A program made the translations under genes and the position numbers. The notes beneath the pieces are model-generated. The model was not told the origin of the DNA. It saw only the letters and a program-made list of their open reading frames with translations, and ran no database searches. A DNA stretch of 64,000 bases from Salvator merianae (taxonomy: Eukaryota; Chordata; Lepidosauria; Squamata; Teiidae): NCBI GenBank assembly GCA_003586115.2, contig QVOM02000053.1:9246187-9310186 (forward strand), written 5' to 3'. This document shows, in pieces, positions 1 to 12,288 of this stretch (position 1 is its first letter; every line of letters starts with the position of its first letter).

Positions 1-1272
1 GAANNGGGGTAAAAAAAAAAAATCAAAACTAGACCAAAATATGAATTTTTACTTCATATCCTGACTTGGATTGTGAAATCTAGATTGCATTGATTTATTT
101 CTTGCCTTTAGTTTATTGTACATAGCTGAATGGCAAAGGACCATTCAGAAATATGGGTCTGCTCTTCTTTCATTCATGAGAGCCAATAACTAATTTCTAG
201 AGCATGATGAGCACATATGTCCGATCATCTCACTTCTACCTTCCCTTCCCAGCCTTTTCAGAGTCAGAGTGGGGTGGGACTACCTGGTGCAATTTTGGGC
301 TTGCTGTGATTTCTTTGCCTCTGACAGCCTTTACATACTACACTTCTATATTTTGCACAATCCTATTCAACAGACTTTATTCTCTCTATTACTCTAAAAA
401 GGAGGAGGGAAACCTTTTAAGGCAGGCTCCACACAAAGTCATGAAAGTGTCGTGTACTAGCTCAAAGCACATGGGGGCAACATGACACCCTCTCGGCGAA
501 CAAACAGCCACCTGTAAGCACTCTTAAGAGCACTTTGGCAGCTGAGCAGGAGAAAGCAAACTTATTCTGATTCTGCTGCCCTGCTTCCAATGCAACATCC
601 ACATCTGTCTTGTTTCATTGAACAAACCAGCCCAGTTTTCCCAAACACAGGAAATAGCCAACCTCTGGGGCCATTTCCCTCGTTTATGCAAACAGCTCCA
701 GCCAGGAACATTGAAACTGGGAAACGGGTGTGATATTTGCTCAGCTGAGGGTGGAGGCATCTTTGTAAACAGCACCCTTACTGCCTTTCAGTGCATACTG
801 CCAGTGTAGTGCTTCTGCCAGCCATTGTGTAGATCCTACTTAAGGCATATTTCAGACAAAGAGAACCTGAACAAAGGTCTGCATTTAAAAAGCATTTAAA
901 TCTAGTGTTTTGAACCCAATTCCTCATAGAAGTTGCCTTTCTTTCATGTCAGTACAGGAGGCCTTACCGTATGTTCTCCCCAAACCATTTTGAAAATGCT
1001 ACTGAAGAAAGGGGAAGTATGGCATCTCAGGGATAGTCCCGAGTGACATTTTTATTTGGAAGGTGTGAGCGAGGTCAGTACTTCCTGGAATTTGCAAATA
1101 ACAGTTCCATCAAACAGTCCTACAAAAGGCCATTATTTCAAACTTCTCCAGTGAGTACACCTGTTGGCAGGCATAATGATACTAAATTAGCTGGATAAAA
1201 TCCATCTTCATATCTTCATCTATCATCTTCTACATTCCGGATCCACTGTATATGTGATGCCCAACCCTGTTC

Positions 1273-1273
<1 letters not shown>
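1..1273. other. unique sequence, no gene recognised
   Basis: AT-rich DNA with no repeat family that I can name. Bases 4-5 are N, so the left edge lies beside an unresolved assembly position. A stretch at about 795-850 resembles 16525-16580 and, more weakly, 28225-28285 (shared words such as cagatcctgcctgaggcata, degenerate here). It is therefore a low-copy dispersed repeat of unknown class. Short open frames here look like chance. Confidence 0.5.
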
Positions 1274-1357
<84 letters not shown>

Positions 1358-1416
1358 TTTCTTCCCTTCCCTTCCCTTTCCTTCCCTTTTTTTCTTTTTA
1401 ACTTCCCTTCCCTTTT
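1274..1416. repeat. (CTTT)n microsatellite within a long polypyrimidine tract
   Basis: About 21 copies of CTTT run from 1275 to 1358, followed by irregular cttccc repeats. The + strand carries no purine at all from 1274 to 1399 (126 bases). Such homopurine-homopyrimidine tracts can form triplex (H-) DNA and mutate fast. The open frame across it is an artefact of the repeat. Confidence 0.97.
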
Positions 1417-2098
1417 GTATCCATAGATGGAAAAGCAGACAAGTTATGGATCAACAATTTGGAGAGTTCCAATCCAACACAGCTGCAGAATTCAGTGTGG
1501 TGTGTGTGTGTGTGGTTTTTTCCATCTCTTTATTGAAGTCAAGAGGTTATTTTTCTTTCCACCTGCACACTTGTGGACTTCATAATCTTCTTGTGACAGT
1601 CTCCTGCGTGTTGACGAATGGTGAGAATCTTTAGAGCAGCTACGGCATACATATGCATGCAGTCGTATTGGCAATACATGACTTTCTGCAGTGATTCAGA
1701 ATGAATATTGTGATTAGAAATGAAGTAAACTGGTCCACAGGAAACTTTCCTTACTTCAAACTACTGGTTGGTTTGCAACTCCATTTCTTAAGAGAGGCTT
1801 TAATAGATTTCTCCCCACATGCACATATACACAGAGTCCCTAGGCAATGCCTTTGGAATGCCAATTGCTATACCAAAAATGTTCATGCTGTGATATTACA
1901 AGATGTTGTAAAACTTGATGACGTTGATTGCACAGTTGCATCTTGGCACTGAAAAACTCCAATTCTGTGCACAGATTACATTTTACCCTTTGCTTGCCAA
2001 ATCAAGAAGCTTCCTGCATCCGATGCCTCAAAGCATCCTGGCAAAATGTCCCATGTTAGCGATTATAATGATCCCTGGACAAATGCATACACATATAG

Positions 2099-2099
<1 letters not shown>
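1417..2099. other. unique sequence, no gene recognised
   Basis: No recognisable gene or repeat family. It includes a short TG run at about 1497-1516. Two overlapping chance frames end within it. Confidence 0.4.
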
Positions 2100-2134
<35 letters not shown>

Positions 2135-2150
2135 GCACACACATACATAC
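2100..2150. repeat. (CA)n microsatellite
   Basis: A perfect CA run from 2100 to 2130 is followed by an interrupted gcacgcacacacatacatac tail. It is an ordinary vertebrate dinucleotide repeat, with Z-DNA-forming alternation. Confidence 0.97.
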
Positions 2151-2415
2151 CCTCCAAAAAGAAAGATGGATTATATACCTTGGCTGCAGTGAGTCTCTAA
2201 TATGATGGAACTATTCCTTATCACGTGTTTTCATTTCAGAAGTCATTTTGTGTTAACGTTATTCTTCTCAAATCAGAAAACCTGTAGCTGATGTGGAATT
2301 GTGAGGGCTGACTGGAAACTCACAGAGCTCTATGTTGGTTCTTTCTTCTTCTGCATTGTCTGTGTGGGTATAACACTAAGTGTACAGACAAACTCCCTGA
2401 GTAGAAGTTACAGTA

Positions 2416-2870
2416 GGGGTCTGTTCACACTTTTCACTAGCCAATGTCAGGGATGCTCACTAACAAATTGCTTCCACACTTTGCAGAGGCCCTCATGACT
2501 GGGAACAGCATATGAGTGCTCCTGATCATGAATAGCTGTGGAGCACAAATTAGTCAGCTCTAAGTAAGGTGCATTCACATTTGGAATGCATGGCCACACC
2601 ACACACTGAGGCTGTGCCTGTGCAATTGCTTGATCACACCTGTGCATGGTACAACACTGCCAGTCATCATAGCAGTGGCCAGATATTTCCCAGCCACTGT
2701 CATGGTTCTGACTGATCCAGGATACCAGCAGTCATACTGTAAATGCTGGTATCCTGCTGATGGTCATGACTACAGCCACGCAGTGCGGACAGTGTCTGTG
2801 CTACATGGTCAATTCCACTGTGGAATGTTCACTGATGAATATTTCATAGTGGACAGTGTGAACAGGCCCC
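2416..2870. mobile_element. hAT-like MITE, family A copy 1 (complete)
   Basis: The ends are inverted repeats: ggggtctgttcacac at 2416-2430 and gtgtgaacaggcccc at 2856-2870 match at 14 of 15 positions. The element is 455 bp with no transposase frame. Its interior shares phrases (cactgtcatggt, gtggagcaca) with six other copies near 14.1, 21.2, 23.5, 24.3, 57.2 and 63.1 kb. I did not find a clean target duplication, so assignment to hAT rests on terminus style and is inference. Confidence 0.7.
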
Positions 2871-3839
2871 AGAAGTCAGGATCTGTACCTATTATGCAGA
2901 CCAATATTCCAAGCAAAGAGTCAGCAAGGCAGTGTGGGGGCTATCCGAATGCTCTTCCCCATGCTGACCCTTCCAAAGGGTCATCATGGTTTTAGGAAAA
3001 GTTATTCCCTAGAGAGAAAAGGATGGGATATCTCTGCATTTGACATGGGCCCTTGTGAATGCTTTGCCCCACAGTTGATACCATGATGGCCATTTGATGT
3101 TGTTTAGATGCCTATAACACAGCAATACGATGATTGATTTCTATCATGTGCATTTGGGGCTTACAGGGCATAGCAAATGTATGCATAGACCTTGAATGAA
3201 CAAGTTTGTGGGCTTTTTTTGCAATAGTCAGCCAGCAAGCAGAAAATAATGAAGGATACGAGTCAGTCTACAATACTCTAAACCATGGTTTGCTTTGATC
3301 ACACACAGATCAATGTTGTAGAGCTAGTTCCTCCAACAGTGCCCACTGAATGTGTTTTGTAGGCTGTCACTGGTCATTTCTCCACAAAGAAGATCAAACT
3401 GACCTGATATGGAAGACATAGGTCAGGAATCTATTTGTTATTTCTTTATTAAGGGATTCTTTAAAAATCTTTTCCAACAATTCTCTTGGAATTATTCAGA
3501 AACGGTTGGGATTGGTAAGTAAAGCATTTGCCAGCACCCTGGATTCTTGATAATCATGGGAAGGCAGTGGATTTTATCTCCTCCTTTTACCTGCTGAAGG
3601 GCAGCAATGGTCACCTTGGCAGAAGCTCCTTGTTCGCCATATCAACAGGATTTCTAATCTCCATTTCAGCACATAAAACCATCCATTGACATGACAAATG
3701 AAACATTACTCCAAAAAGCGTGATATGATACCTTTTACCCCAGGGAATCTTGTGTGAGTGTTGCACTTACTGAACAGGTATTGTGCTCCTTGGAGGTCAC
3801 TTCATGCCAACAAAAGTGAAGCCAAAATGCCCTTGTGCC
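2871..3839. other. unique sequence, no gene recognised
   Basis: No repeat family or coding signal recognised. Composition is similar to the flanks. Confidence 0.35.
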
Positions 3840-4204
3840 TTCAGGTGCTTGTGAGGTAAGAAGAGACATTCCCCAGTTTTGCACTTACCTGCACTGCCCT
3901 GGGACAGGACAAATTATCATAATGGCATCTCCAGTGGTGACGTAGGCTGTACTGACACTTAGGACCAGTATCCTAGGACAGGGAGGACTACAGCATCCTG
4001 GGATTAGAAACCCATTCCAAGCTGGGAAGGATTTCTTCTGGTGCAGGTCAATATCATCTGCTCTGGGACAGCCTATGCAACCCTGTGCTGACTCCAGTGC
4101 TCATGCCAACTCTGGAGCCATGGCAGAGGGCTCTGAACACTCTGATCACTATGAAATGTCCTGGCTTTTATAGCTTTCCTGAGACATTTTGGTGGTGTGT
4201 CCTG

Positions 4205-4477
4205 TTGCACAGCCAAACTGGGTCCCCTGTGATATACTGGACCACAGAGGTGTGCCATTTGCATGCTCCCATGGTCCAATGTGCCATCCCTCATACAGTG
4301 GTAGACCTTGACAGACTAGGGTATCATTTTTGGCAACCTAGCCTGGTCTACACTCTGTCCTGTGTGGATAGAACATTCTAAGCGGGTTCAGGGCCTTCCA
4401 TAATCCACACTAGCATGTGGAAAAGAGGCCCCTGAACCACTTCCTATTGTGGGTCAGTGTTCCGTGCAGAGAGGGCC
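4205..4477. mobile_element. MITE remnant, family B copy 1, with shared terminus
   Basis: The part at about 4205-4310 is homologous to 22199-22300 (shared atatactggaccac-like and ccatggtccaatgt-like blocks, forming a hairpin). The right end gtgcagagagggcc at 4464-4477 matches the GTGCAGAAAGGGCC terminus that recurs at other MITEs in the window. The left boundary is not resolved and may lie as far left as about 3840. No coding capacity. Confidence 0.45.
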
Positions 4478-4490
4478 ACAGTCTAAGTTT

Positions 4491-5779
4491 CTTGTTCTGC
4501 AAAAGAAACAGTCAAATGCATTTGATTTACAGGTCTGCATTTAGGAACTTAAATCAACAGTGTGTGTGACTAGGTAATGCTCCTTTAAAGATGACTGCAA
4601 TATTTTGCCTAGTCTCTGAAGAGTCCATGTTTACTCCAGCAAAGTGAAACAGAGGTCATCATTAGTGAGGATAACTTATTTTTAACATTTGTGATGGGGA
4701 GAAGGAATCAAAACAGCAGGCCATAGAACAGAGAGGTGACATGCAGAAACACAAATCAGCCCACGGTCACAAAAACTGCCAAAAAATAGCAAGTTACAGC
4801 TGTGCACAGCAGGGCAGAATGCATTAAACACATGTTAAATAACAAATAGGAGCCCAAACTACTGCTAAAAGTGGACCCTTCTTTGAATAAATAATGTAAA
4901 GTATTCCTTAATGAGGTTATGGGATGGCCCAGGTCAGTGAAAACAACTAAATTTATGAGGCAAAAAAAAAAGTCATGATTTTTCCCCAGGTGAAGGGACA
5001 AATCAGTAAATACATGTCTCTGCCATTTTATTTCAGTATGAAGTGCCATTTTGAGCTGAGAGAAGGAAAAAATAACCTATGCCTTGGAATTGGTTGGAAT
5101 TTGACCATACAATCTCTGTTGGTGAACTGCATTTCTCTGGGTTTGCATATCAGGAATATGCATGCACATATGTATAGAGAAAGGAGGAGGGAAGGAGGGA
5201 ATAGAATAGTAGAGAGCTTTTGCTATATGTTTGCATTGCATTATTTAATGATTTTTTTTATTATTCGTAATATCTCTGGGTAAGAAAGAGAACAGGTAAT
5301 ATGCTATCTTTTTTTAGATGAAGAAGAATAAAGGTCTAGAAGAAATATAACTTCTATTGTTTGCCTTTCTATTATTTATTTTTAGAATGTATATTCAGAC
5401 TTTGACCGTTGCTTCATTTACCATGGTTTTCCTTGGTTGTACCTGCATTATATATCATCCTTTCAAGCTAAATATAAATGAACGATATTATGGTGGGAGC
5501 ATAGATTTCCAAATTGGGGCATAAAAGGGTTAAATAAAGACTTGAGGCTGTGGGGAATTAATTTTCATTGTAAAACTCATCTGAAAACTCAAATACATGT
5601 ATAAAATAGCATACATAAATAAAGAATTTTATTTTTATCATCATCATCATTATCAACTATATATTACAAAGAAAGTACAAATGAGCAACAAAACCCCTGT
5701 AAGTGTAAATTTGTCTCAGTCAAAGAAGGGAGAGGGAAATGAAGGTCTGATGAAAATCAAAAGTGAAGGAATCACGTAC
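4491..5779. other. unique AT-rich sequence, no gene recognised
   Basis: AT-rich sequence with A runs (around 4962-4970) and no recognised repeat or exon. Confidence 0.35.
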
Positions 5780-6122
5780 ATGGATATGCACACACACACA
5801 CAAAAAAAAAATGATTAGTTTTTAAACAAATATCTGCATTTTTGCTTTGTCAGCTAATTTTGTTGTCAAAAAATGCATTTATCACATTCGTTTTTGCATT
5901 TTTCACAATGTTTTCCCATTGAAAATTCCATTATCATGGTTTAAGCACAGCGAAAAATGCAAAAAAAATCGATGGATTTATTTTTCACAAAAGAAGCAGG
6001 CTTTATCATTTTCGATCAAAACTGTAAATGCAAAAAAAGGTCATTTTTGTTCAATGCGAAAATTAGTGAAAATTATTTTTTTAAGAATTTTCAAATGCAA
6101 ATTGAAATTTGTATATCCCTAG
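5780..6122. mobile_element. AT-rich hAT-like MITE, family D copy 1
   Basis: The right end reads tatatccctag (6112-6122), whose complement ctagggatata matches the left end tggatatgca (from 5781), where a CA/A run has grown inside the terminus. The interior is rich in tgcatttttg-type words and is homologous to 51922-52260 and 16990-17263. Flanks tcacgtac and tcacataa agree at 6 of 8 positions, consistent with an old 8 bp target duplication. It is non-coding. Confidence 0.6.
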
Positions 6123-6430
6123 TCACATAATGTGACATAAAATAGGGGACTCATCTGGCCATTTAGGATTGGTTTGGACAAATGAGATACAAGGAAATAG
6201 CAAGGATAGTCATTAACTGGGTTTTGCATTTGGCTCAGCAGGTCCAACCTTACAAGTCTTGAAATGTCCCAAATGTTTGATTCATACTGAAAATAGAAAA
6301 TTCTGCAAGTGCTCGTAGCCTGCTGAAGGTAAGTACTAGGACCACGCAGCATGAACAGTGTCCAGGCTCTGCAGTCAGTATCACCGTAAAACAGGATAAT
6401 TATTCTGTTCTATGGTTGTAAGTGCAAAAA

Positions 6431-6530
6431 GGCCTTGTGGCTCAGTGGTAGAGCAAATGTTTTGTACAAAGAAGGTCCCAGATTCAATCCATGTTATCTT
6501 TCTTATGCTGTAATGTCCTGAAGAGCCCTA
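6431..6530 (+). repeat. tRNA-derived SINE head
   Basis: A box A-like tggctcagtgg (6438-6448) and a box B-like agattcaatcc (6480-6490) have tRNA spacing. Between them is tttgtacaaagaaggtccca, the degenerate anticodon arm of a tRNA(Ala)-like SINE common in squamates. The acceptor arms do not pair, so this is not a tRNA gene. The tail beyond about 6530 is not recognisable. Confidence 0.75.
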
Positions 6531-7377
6531 AATGCAAGTTATGATTTTGTATAAGCTCTAATATTCATGGTAACATATAGAGACTGAAAAGTTGTTCAGG
6601 AAAAATGCAAACTGTAATTCAGAAAAACTTCCAAAAAGCATAACACAACACTTCACTGCAAACTTCTTATGTAATATAGTATTTGAAATCTTTAATTGCT
6701 GCTTGTATTATGGAATTGGCTTGGCATCTGTCTTGGTATTCATTCTGAAATTTGAAAGAAACCTGGAGTTTCTCTATTAGGAGGGACACGTAAAGATAAG
6801 GATTTTTTTAAGGGTTGTTGATACTTGTTGGGTTAGGAGGAAATGAATAGAGCGTGGATTTTGAGAAACAATAAATGAATGTGACTGACAATACAATTTC
6901 CAATATATCTGCTAAATTGTAAACCCTGCTGAATACTGGTTTGTACACCTAAGCACTACTTTCCATAGGACATTTCTGCTCTCCTGGATCAGAGTGGGAT
7001 TCACCAGTTTGGGAAAGGCAACATGTCTCATGATAGGATGGGTAGCCACTGGGTCAAGATAGGACTGTCTCCATTGAAACAGCCCGGCCTGACCCAGTCC
7101 CAGCCCCTGGTGCCAATGGCTGGACTCAGCTTTTGAAGTCAATATGGTGTCTTTGAAAACTAGGAACAAAACGTTCCCAGCATCTGGAGTTCCTGGATTG
7201 GCCTTTTCCACAGGCATGCCAACTTCCAGAAGTACTTCCTATTGTGCTTCCAAAATTCCCCTTCTATACCAGAACAGCGGTTCATGTGCTTCCTGCATAT
7301 GAAGTGTTCTAGGAGGGGATGGGGCTTCAGAGTGTGAAAGGCAGGTCCTTGAACCCTTGCCTAGTGCAGAAAGAGTC
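6531..7377. other. mostly unresolved; MITE terminus at the right end
   Basis: From about 6920 the base composition shifts towards GC. The segment ends in gtgcagaaagagtc (7364-7377), a variant of the terminus shared by the family B and C elements. This suggests a decayed MITE, but I could not find its left end. Confidence 0.35.
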
Positions 7378-8249
7378 ACAGATTTCTCAAAACCTGGGTC
7401 TTTCTGATCATCATAGTTCTTGTCTCCAACAATGGGGGCACCAGATAAACAAATCTGTATAAGCAGTGATAACCCGTGGCTCTGAAATGTAGCAGAAAGT
7501 CTGAATTTGGCTGAAAGGTATGAAACTCTACAGCATCAGCAGTGATCAAATTGCAAAATGCAAAAAAAAAAATCCTCCAAGCTTCAGATTTGTAGGTTTG
7601 AACAAATAAATAAAAACCCTGATGAGTCTGGATAGACTTTTCTGCCTCCCAAAATGGCCCCCAGTCTATTGCGTACCAAATGCAAGTTAGAGCAGAAGGA
7701 AGCAAGGGCACTTTTACCCCATGATGCCAACTTCTTGGCCACCACTAATAAGGAATCATGCACTGAACAAAACAGAACTTCTGAGTAAACATTTTTAGAA
7801 TTTCATGCATGGTTGTAGGCAAAAGCCATGCTACTATGTGGAATTGAACATGTCTTTGGGAGGTGCCAAGTCAGCCCATCCACAGTGCCCCCCCCCCACA
7901 AGAGGCTAGAGGGCACATGGGGACATTTGAGTACAAAACTCTCAGTGCACATAGATTGATTCTCAAGTCCCTACCTCCTGCACTAAACTGGATCTGTCCT
8001 GTGGCAAAATGTATTATGTTCCCAGAAGATCCCCTGTGTCTGCACATTCATGGTGGGGATGGCCTTTATGCACAGGCATGGGGGTTAATAATGTCACTTC
8101 AGCTAGTGACAATGGAGACCCACTTGCCAAGGTTGCAAGGCAAGCCTGCCACCTCCCAGGGTCTCACCCAAGTACCTTCTGCTGTCAGAACAGAGACACA
8201 GCCAGAATGCACAAAAGTGATATTAAAACATGCATAAGGTTTGCTTAAT
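7378..8249. other. no gene recognised
   Basis: This stretch has a C10 run at about 7890 and a moderately GC-rich part from 7860 to 8240 that looks like an old interspersed repeat of unknown family. A 124-codon open frame from 7863 has no recognisable domain and lies in this repeat-like DNA, so I do not call it a gene. Confidence 0.3.
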
Positions 8250-8760
8250 AGTAACTATTGTTTATAAACCAAGATGCCATCTAGGATAATTTCATATTGT
8301 GGACTTGTTTTTCTCTATCCAGAGGAAGAAACCGCCTTCCTCCCATTTTGAGCAAACTACCTGAGTTACTAATTGTAAATGTAGCAAAGAGAGCCGCTTT
8401 TGATAGCAGGCAATAAAATGTTTTCCTAGGAATAAATATGACACCATCACATCAGACAATAAAACACAGCAGTTTTACAGATGACTTCCAGATTGAGCCC
8501 CTCAAGAAGAGCCTGAAAGGTTAGCAAAATACTAATTGTGATTTTTATGGTGGAGCTTTTTGCTAATTTCTCAGAATGCATCCTTTACTATCCTTAGACT
8601 GCCGAAAACAGTAAAGTCAACACTGAAGAGGTTAATGAAATTACAATCGAAACACAGCCCTAATGGAGATAAAATTGCTAGCTGAGATATTTTATTGCTG
8701 ATATTTATTTAGATCCTATAAGTATAAAAAGCATTTGCTTCCCTTTAGTTTGATTTTGCA
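8250..8760. promoter_or_regulatory. candidate conserved non-coding block
   Basis: Unique AT-rich sequence without repeat signatures, containing homeodomain-type words (ctaatt, gctaattt, ttaatgaaatta) and retained CpGs (gagccgc, tgccgaaa, atcgaaac). This texture is typical of conserved non-coding elements in vertebrate gene deserts. Conservation itself cannot be seen from one sequence, so the call is an inference. Confidence 0.3.
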
Positions 8761-8803
8761 GTAAAGTTTTTTGTCCTCCCCCATCTAATATTCTTTCTCT
8801 AAC

Positions 8804-8842
8804 TCTCCCAATGTGATTCATTTCTCCCAACGTGATTCATTT
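8804..8842. repeat. 19 bp tandem duplication
   Basis: ctcccaatgtgattcattt is followed directly by ctcccaacgtgattcattt, with one mismatch. It is a simple replication-slippage type duplication. Confidence 0.9.
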
Positions 8843-8849
8843 CTTTAAG

Positions 8850-10099
8850 ATCTTGTTTTATTTTTAAGTCATCAATTACTCAAACTTTGTTGGCCTATCT
8901 ATTCTCTGCCATCTGGACCCCATACCTTATTTTAAAACATGTTCAAATAATGACAACCTTCTTTTCTCAATTAATTTATGGGCTGCTGGGACCATTTTTC
9001 ATTTGTTATCATGGACTTCCATTTGATCTCTCATATCTTCCTTCTGCATCTGCAACCATAGTGTATAAATCTTCCTCTCTAGCATTGTCATGGTGTCCAA
9101 GATATATAGGTATAACTCCCTATTAGTTCCACAAAACTGACCTTAATTTCTAAAAATGGTATCAGATGTGAATAAAGTTTGGTAAGATGATTTGTTTTGA
9201 TTTACTTTGTACCACTTATCTTTGAGTTTTTGCCTTACTTTTCTTTTATCGAATTTAGACAGTATAGTCTTGCAAAGCTAGTTGCATGTTTATCCATTAC
9301 CTTCCTGCCAACATTGTTCCTTAGAGAGATTGGAGTGCAAGATTTTGGTTGCTAGGAATAATAAAATAGTCTGCGGACACTCAAAAGACTTCTCCTTCCC
9401 TCAGTGACCCACGGAAGACTAAAACATATAAAACATATAGTGCCTTTAAATAGCATTTCAATTGTTAGAGCTCTTGCAATTAAAGCAGGAAGGTTTTGCA
9501 AATCACAATGGAGTCAGCTTAAAACAACTGGGGGAAGGAGGGAAGAGAGAGAGAAAAAAATAAAAAGAAAATAAAGCAAAAAAGATGCTTCCAAAGTCAC
9601 TTGATGCACAGGGCTATAAGCAAATAATCCCATCTTTCTTTCTTTCTCAGGCAGAAACCTTGCACACAAAAAGATATTTAAATTGCCTGGATCTCAGTAG
9701 GGAAGGATGGATCAGTCTATTTCTGTTCTACATGCTGGATATTCCACCCTTTTTGTTTATGGATTTTTTAAACAAACAAACAGGGAAAAGTTGTGTTTAA
9801 ATTGCACACAATTTCTATAAATGCTTGTCGGGGGGGGGGGCATACATTTTTGTTAGCTTTTTGATGCCTTCACTTCTGAAATAGATAATTTGGTATGGAT
9901 TTCCTCTCCTCCTTCCCCCAAATGCATTTCTGTGCATCATCCTCACCATCATTATCAACAAATGAAACTGAAGACCTGAACTAAAACAAGAAGATGTGCC
10001 CCACAAAAACTGAAGTGAAAACCTGCACTTTAAACCAACACAAACCAAACCAACCACCACCACAAAAAAAATCTCAAAACTGAAAACCTAAAAATAAAT
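8850..10099. other. unique AT-rich sequence, no gene recognised
   Basis: No repeat family or exon recognised. It includes a G10 run at about 9831-9840 and an A-rich, purine-rich stretch around 9535-9585. Confidence 0.35.
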
Positions 10100-10420
10100 G
10101 CATAATCAGTCACAGTCCCACACATTTGCCAGGACTGGTTAATTAGACCAGTTCATTGGGTGGCTAGTATGGTGGCCCAGTAGGCATTGTAGAAGCCTCC
10201 CTTTTGCATGCTGGTATGCGGTCTAAGGGAGGCCTCGCCCCCAGGAGGGTTGTCTAAGGGGGTGGGGTCACCAGCATATGGAAGAGAGGACACTCCTAGT
10301 ACACTTGCTCCTTGGTATTATACCAGCCAGTGCAGAATCGCTATAAAATGCAGACTCAGAAAACTATCACCTCCATTCCTAAATTTCAATGCTATTTCTG
10401 CAACTACTATACAGATCTGT
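10100..10420. other. GC-shifted segment of unknown origin
   Basis: Local rise in GC and CpG between AT-rich flanks (for example the part around 10215-10275). The composition suggests an inserted element, but no terminal repeats are evident. Confidence 0.25.
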
Positions 10421-10499
10421 AAGTTTTCTTTCTCTTGCCGAAAAAAGAGGGGGCAAAAAAAGATCAATAAAATGAACAAGAACTAAAGCTCTACTAACT

Positions 10500-11780
10500 T
10501 TAGTATGTGTGCATGTATGCATATGTACATTTTGTGTTTTACATCAACTGACTTTGGTCCAAATGAAAGAATGCTAATTAAGCAAAAAAAAGGAGGGGGG
10601 AAAAGCCCACCACCAGATGTTTATTAACACCTCTTAGGTTCAGGGGATTTGGCTCGTGTGCAGTTTTCATGGACTGATATGAGAAGGGAAACACCTTGCC
10701 TCGAATAATAGCCAATTATAATTGTCGGCTTTGTCTATTTTTCTTTCATCTGGCAAATGGGGAGGGAAGGAGGGGGTGGAGAGAAGGAAGCAAGAAAATA
10801 AGTCCAATGGATGGCACAGGAGATATTAATTCTGCACATCATTTGGTACATAACATTAATAATTGATACATGTTAATATCCAAATGACAAATGCTGAGGC
10901 CATTTACTTTATAGCAACTTCCTCTGTTATTAGTTTAGCAGGTGCCGACATTGTTAACTTATTTCAGTATTGCCACTCATGACTCCACCTCCTTGCCAAA
11001 ACGGCAATGCATCACTCGGATGCCAAAACCCCACTGAATCAGGAAGTACTCTTGTCAGATCTCAGCATGGCGACTCCCTTCCCAAGCCTCCGATTCAAAC
11101 TGTGGAGTCATAAAATCGAATAGTGCAATATAAAACTCCATGTTTCATAAGACAAATATCGCTTTACACATTCATGTCCTTTGTACTATGTTAACTGTAG
11201 GAAGAAATGGAATACAGTTTTAGTGACCCCCTGGGACCTATAAAGGCTATTTCTGAGTCTGAATCTTGCTGTTTAATTTAATCATTTATTATATTAATAT
11301 TCAAATGTGCTGCATCTTATTAGCTACTGCAAAGATGTTAGTATGTCTGAAATAAACACCTAATTATGCTTTTGAAAAGAGAGAGAGGTTTTAAAGATTT
11401 TGCACATTTGTGGTAATCCAACAGTTCAGTTTTAGATCTTTCTCCCCGCTAAAGAAATCAGCCATGTGAATTCTTTCTTTTTTTAATGCAAAATACAAAA
11501 TAAATACAACAATAGGCTATATTCTTGTGAAATTAAAAACTGAAGTGGTTTTTCCTTCTCTCTCTATGGTTTTTCTCCACCTCCCATTTCCTCACCCCCA
11601 TTCAAGACAGTGAGTTATCCACTTGCAAAGTGACCAGTGCTCTCAACTCAATAACACATTAATAAATGTAACGGCTTTAACCAAATGACCATGAAATTAA
11701 GTATGTTCCTATTAAAATTAAACAAATGGATCTGCTTTGGAAAATGCAGTTTTGTATTGGACAATGTTATGTTTTAAATA
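10500..11780. promoter_or_regulatory. candidate cluster of conserved non-coding elements
   Basis: About 1.3 kb of unique sequence without interspersed repeats, dense in homeodomain-type TAAT/ATTA words (gctaattaagc, caattataattg, ataatattaat). It retains CpGs in otherwise CpG-poor DNA (gtgccgaca, aaaacggcaa, cactcgga, tggcgact). An imperfect palindrome with catttgg and ccaaatg arms lies at 10840-10886. The texture suggests selective constraint, but this is inference; no promoter or exon is visible. Confidence 0.35.
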
Positions 11781-11799
11781 TATTATCATTGCTGGATGA

Positions 11800-12207
11800 A
11801 AAAAAAGAAGAGGAAAGCAAAAAAGAACATTATCTTTCTTCATCTTCGGTGTGTGTGTATATACCTTTGAATTGTAGTGTGTCCTATTTCTGCACAGACG
11901 ACTAACATCTTCAGAATATGAAACTGGTGCTGTTCTTGTAAATGCACATCTGGAAGAAGGTACAAAAATGTCAGCCCTTTTTTCCTCTCCCCTTTCTTTC
12001 GTTTTTCATAAGTACAAAATGACTAGCTTGTATAATAAGTGCAAATGGCAACATTTCTAAGCATAATATACACACTACTAGGTCAACAGCAATGCAGAAA
12101 AATTAGCAGCAAATATGGAGGAGAGGGAAGGAAGGAAGCTAAAACTCAAAATGCCAGGAAACTGATTTCGAATCAGGAGCATGATTGTTGTCACAATGCA
12201 ATGACCA
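11800..12207. other. unique sequence, no gene recognised
   Basis: No recognised feature; AT-rich with a purine-rich part at about 12110-12150. Confidence 0.3.
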
Positions 12208-12208
12208 G

Positions 12209-12287
<79 letters not shown>

Positions 12288-12288
12288 A
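12208..12288. repeat. (GAAA)n microsatellite
   Basis: About 20 uninterrupted GAAA units, a pure purine run on the + strand. The open frames on both strands across it are repeat artefacts. Confidence 0.97.

Noticed and set aside
1254..1634. 126-codon open frame
   Set aside because: It is created by the CTTT repeat (FLSF units); no exon signals or domain.
6431..6492. Possible tRNA gene
   Set aside because: Box A and B words are present but the acceptor and anticodon arms do not pair; it is a SINE head. The same applies to 22755, 29705 and 63889.
7863..8237. 124-codon plus-strand frame
   Set aside because: GC-richer old-repeat sequence including a C10 run; no domain.
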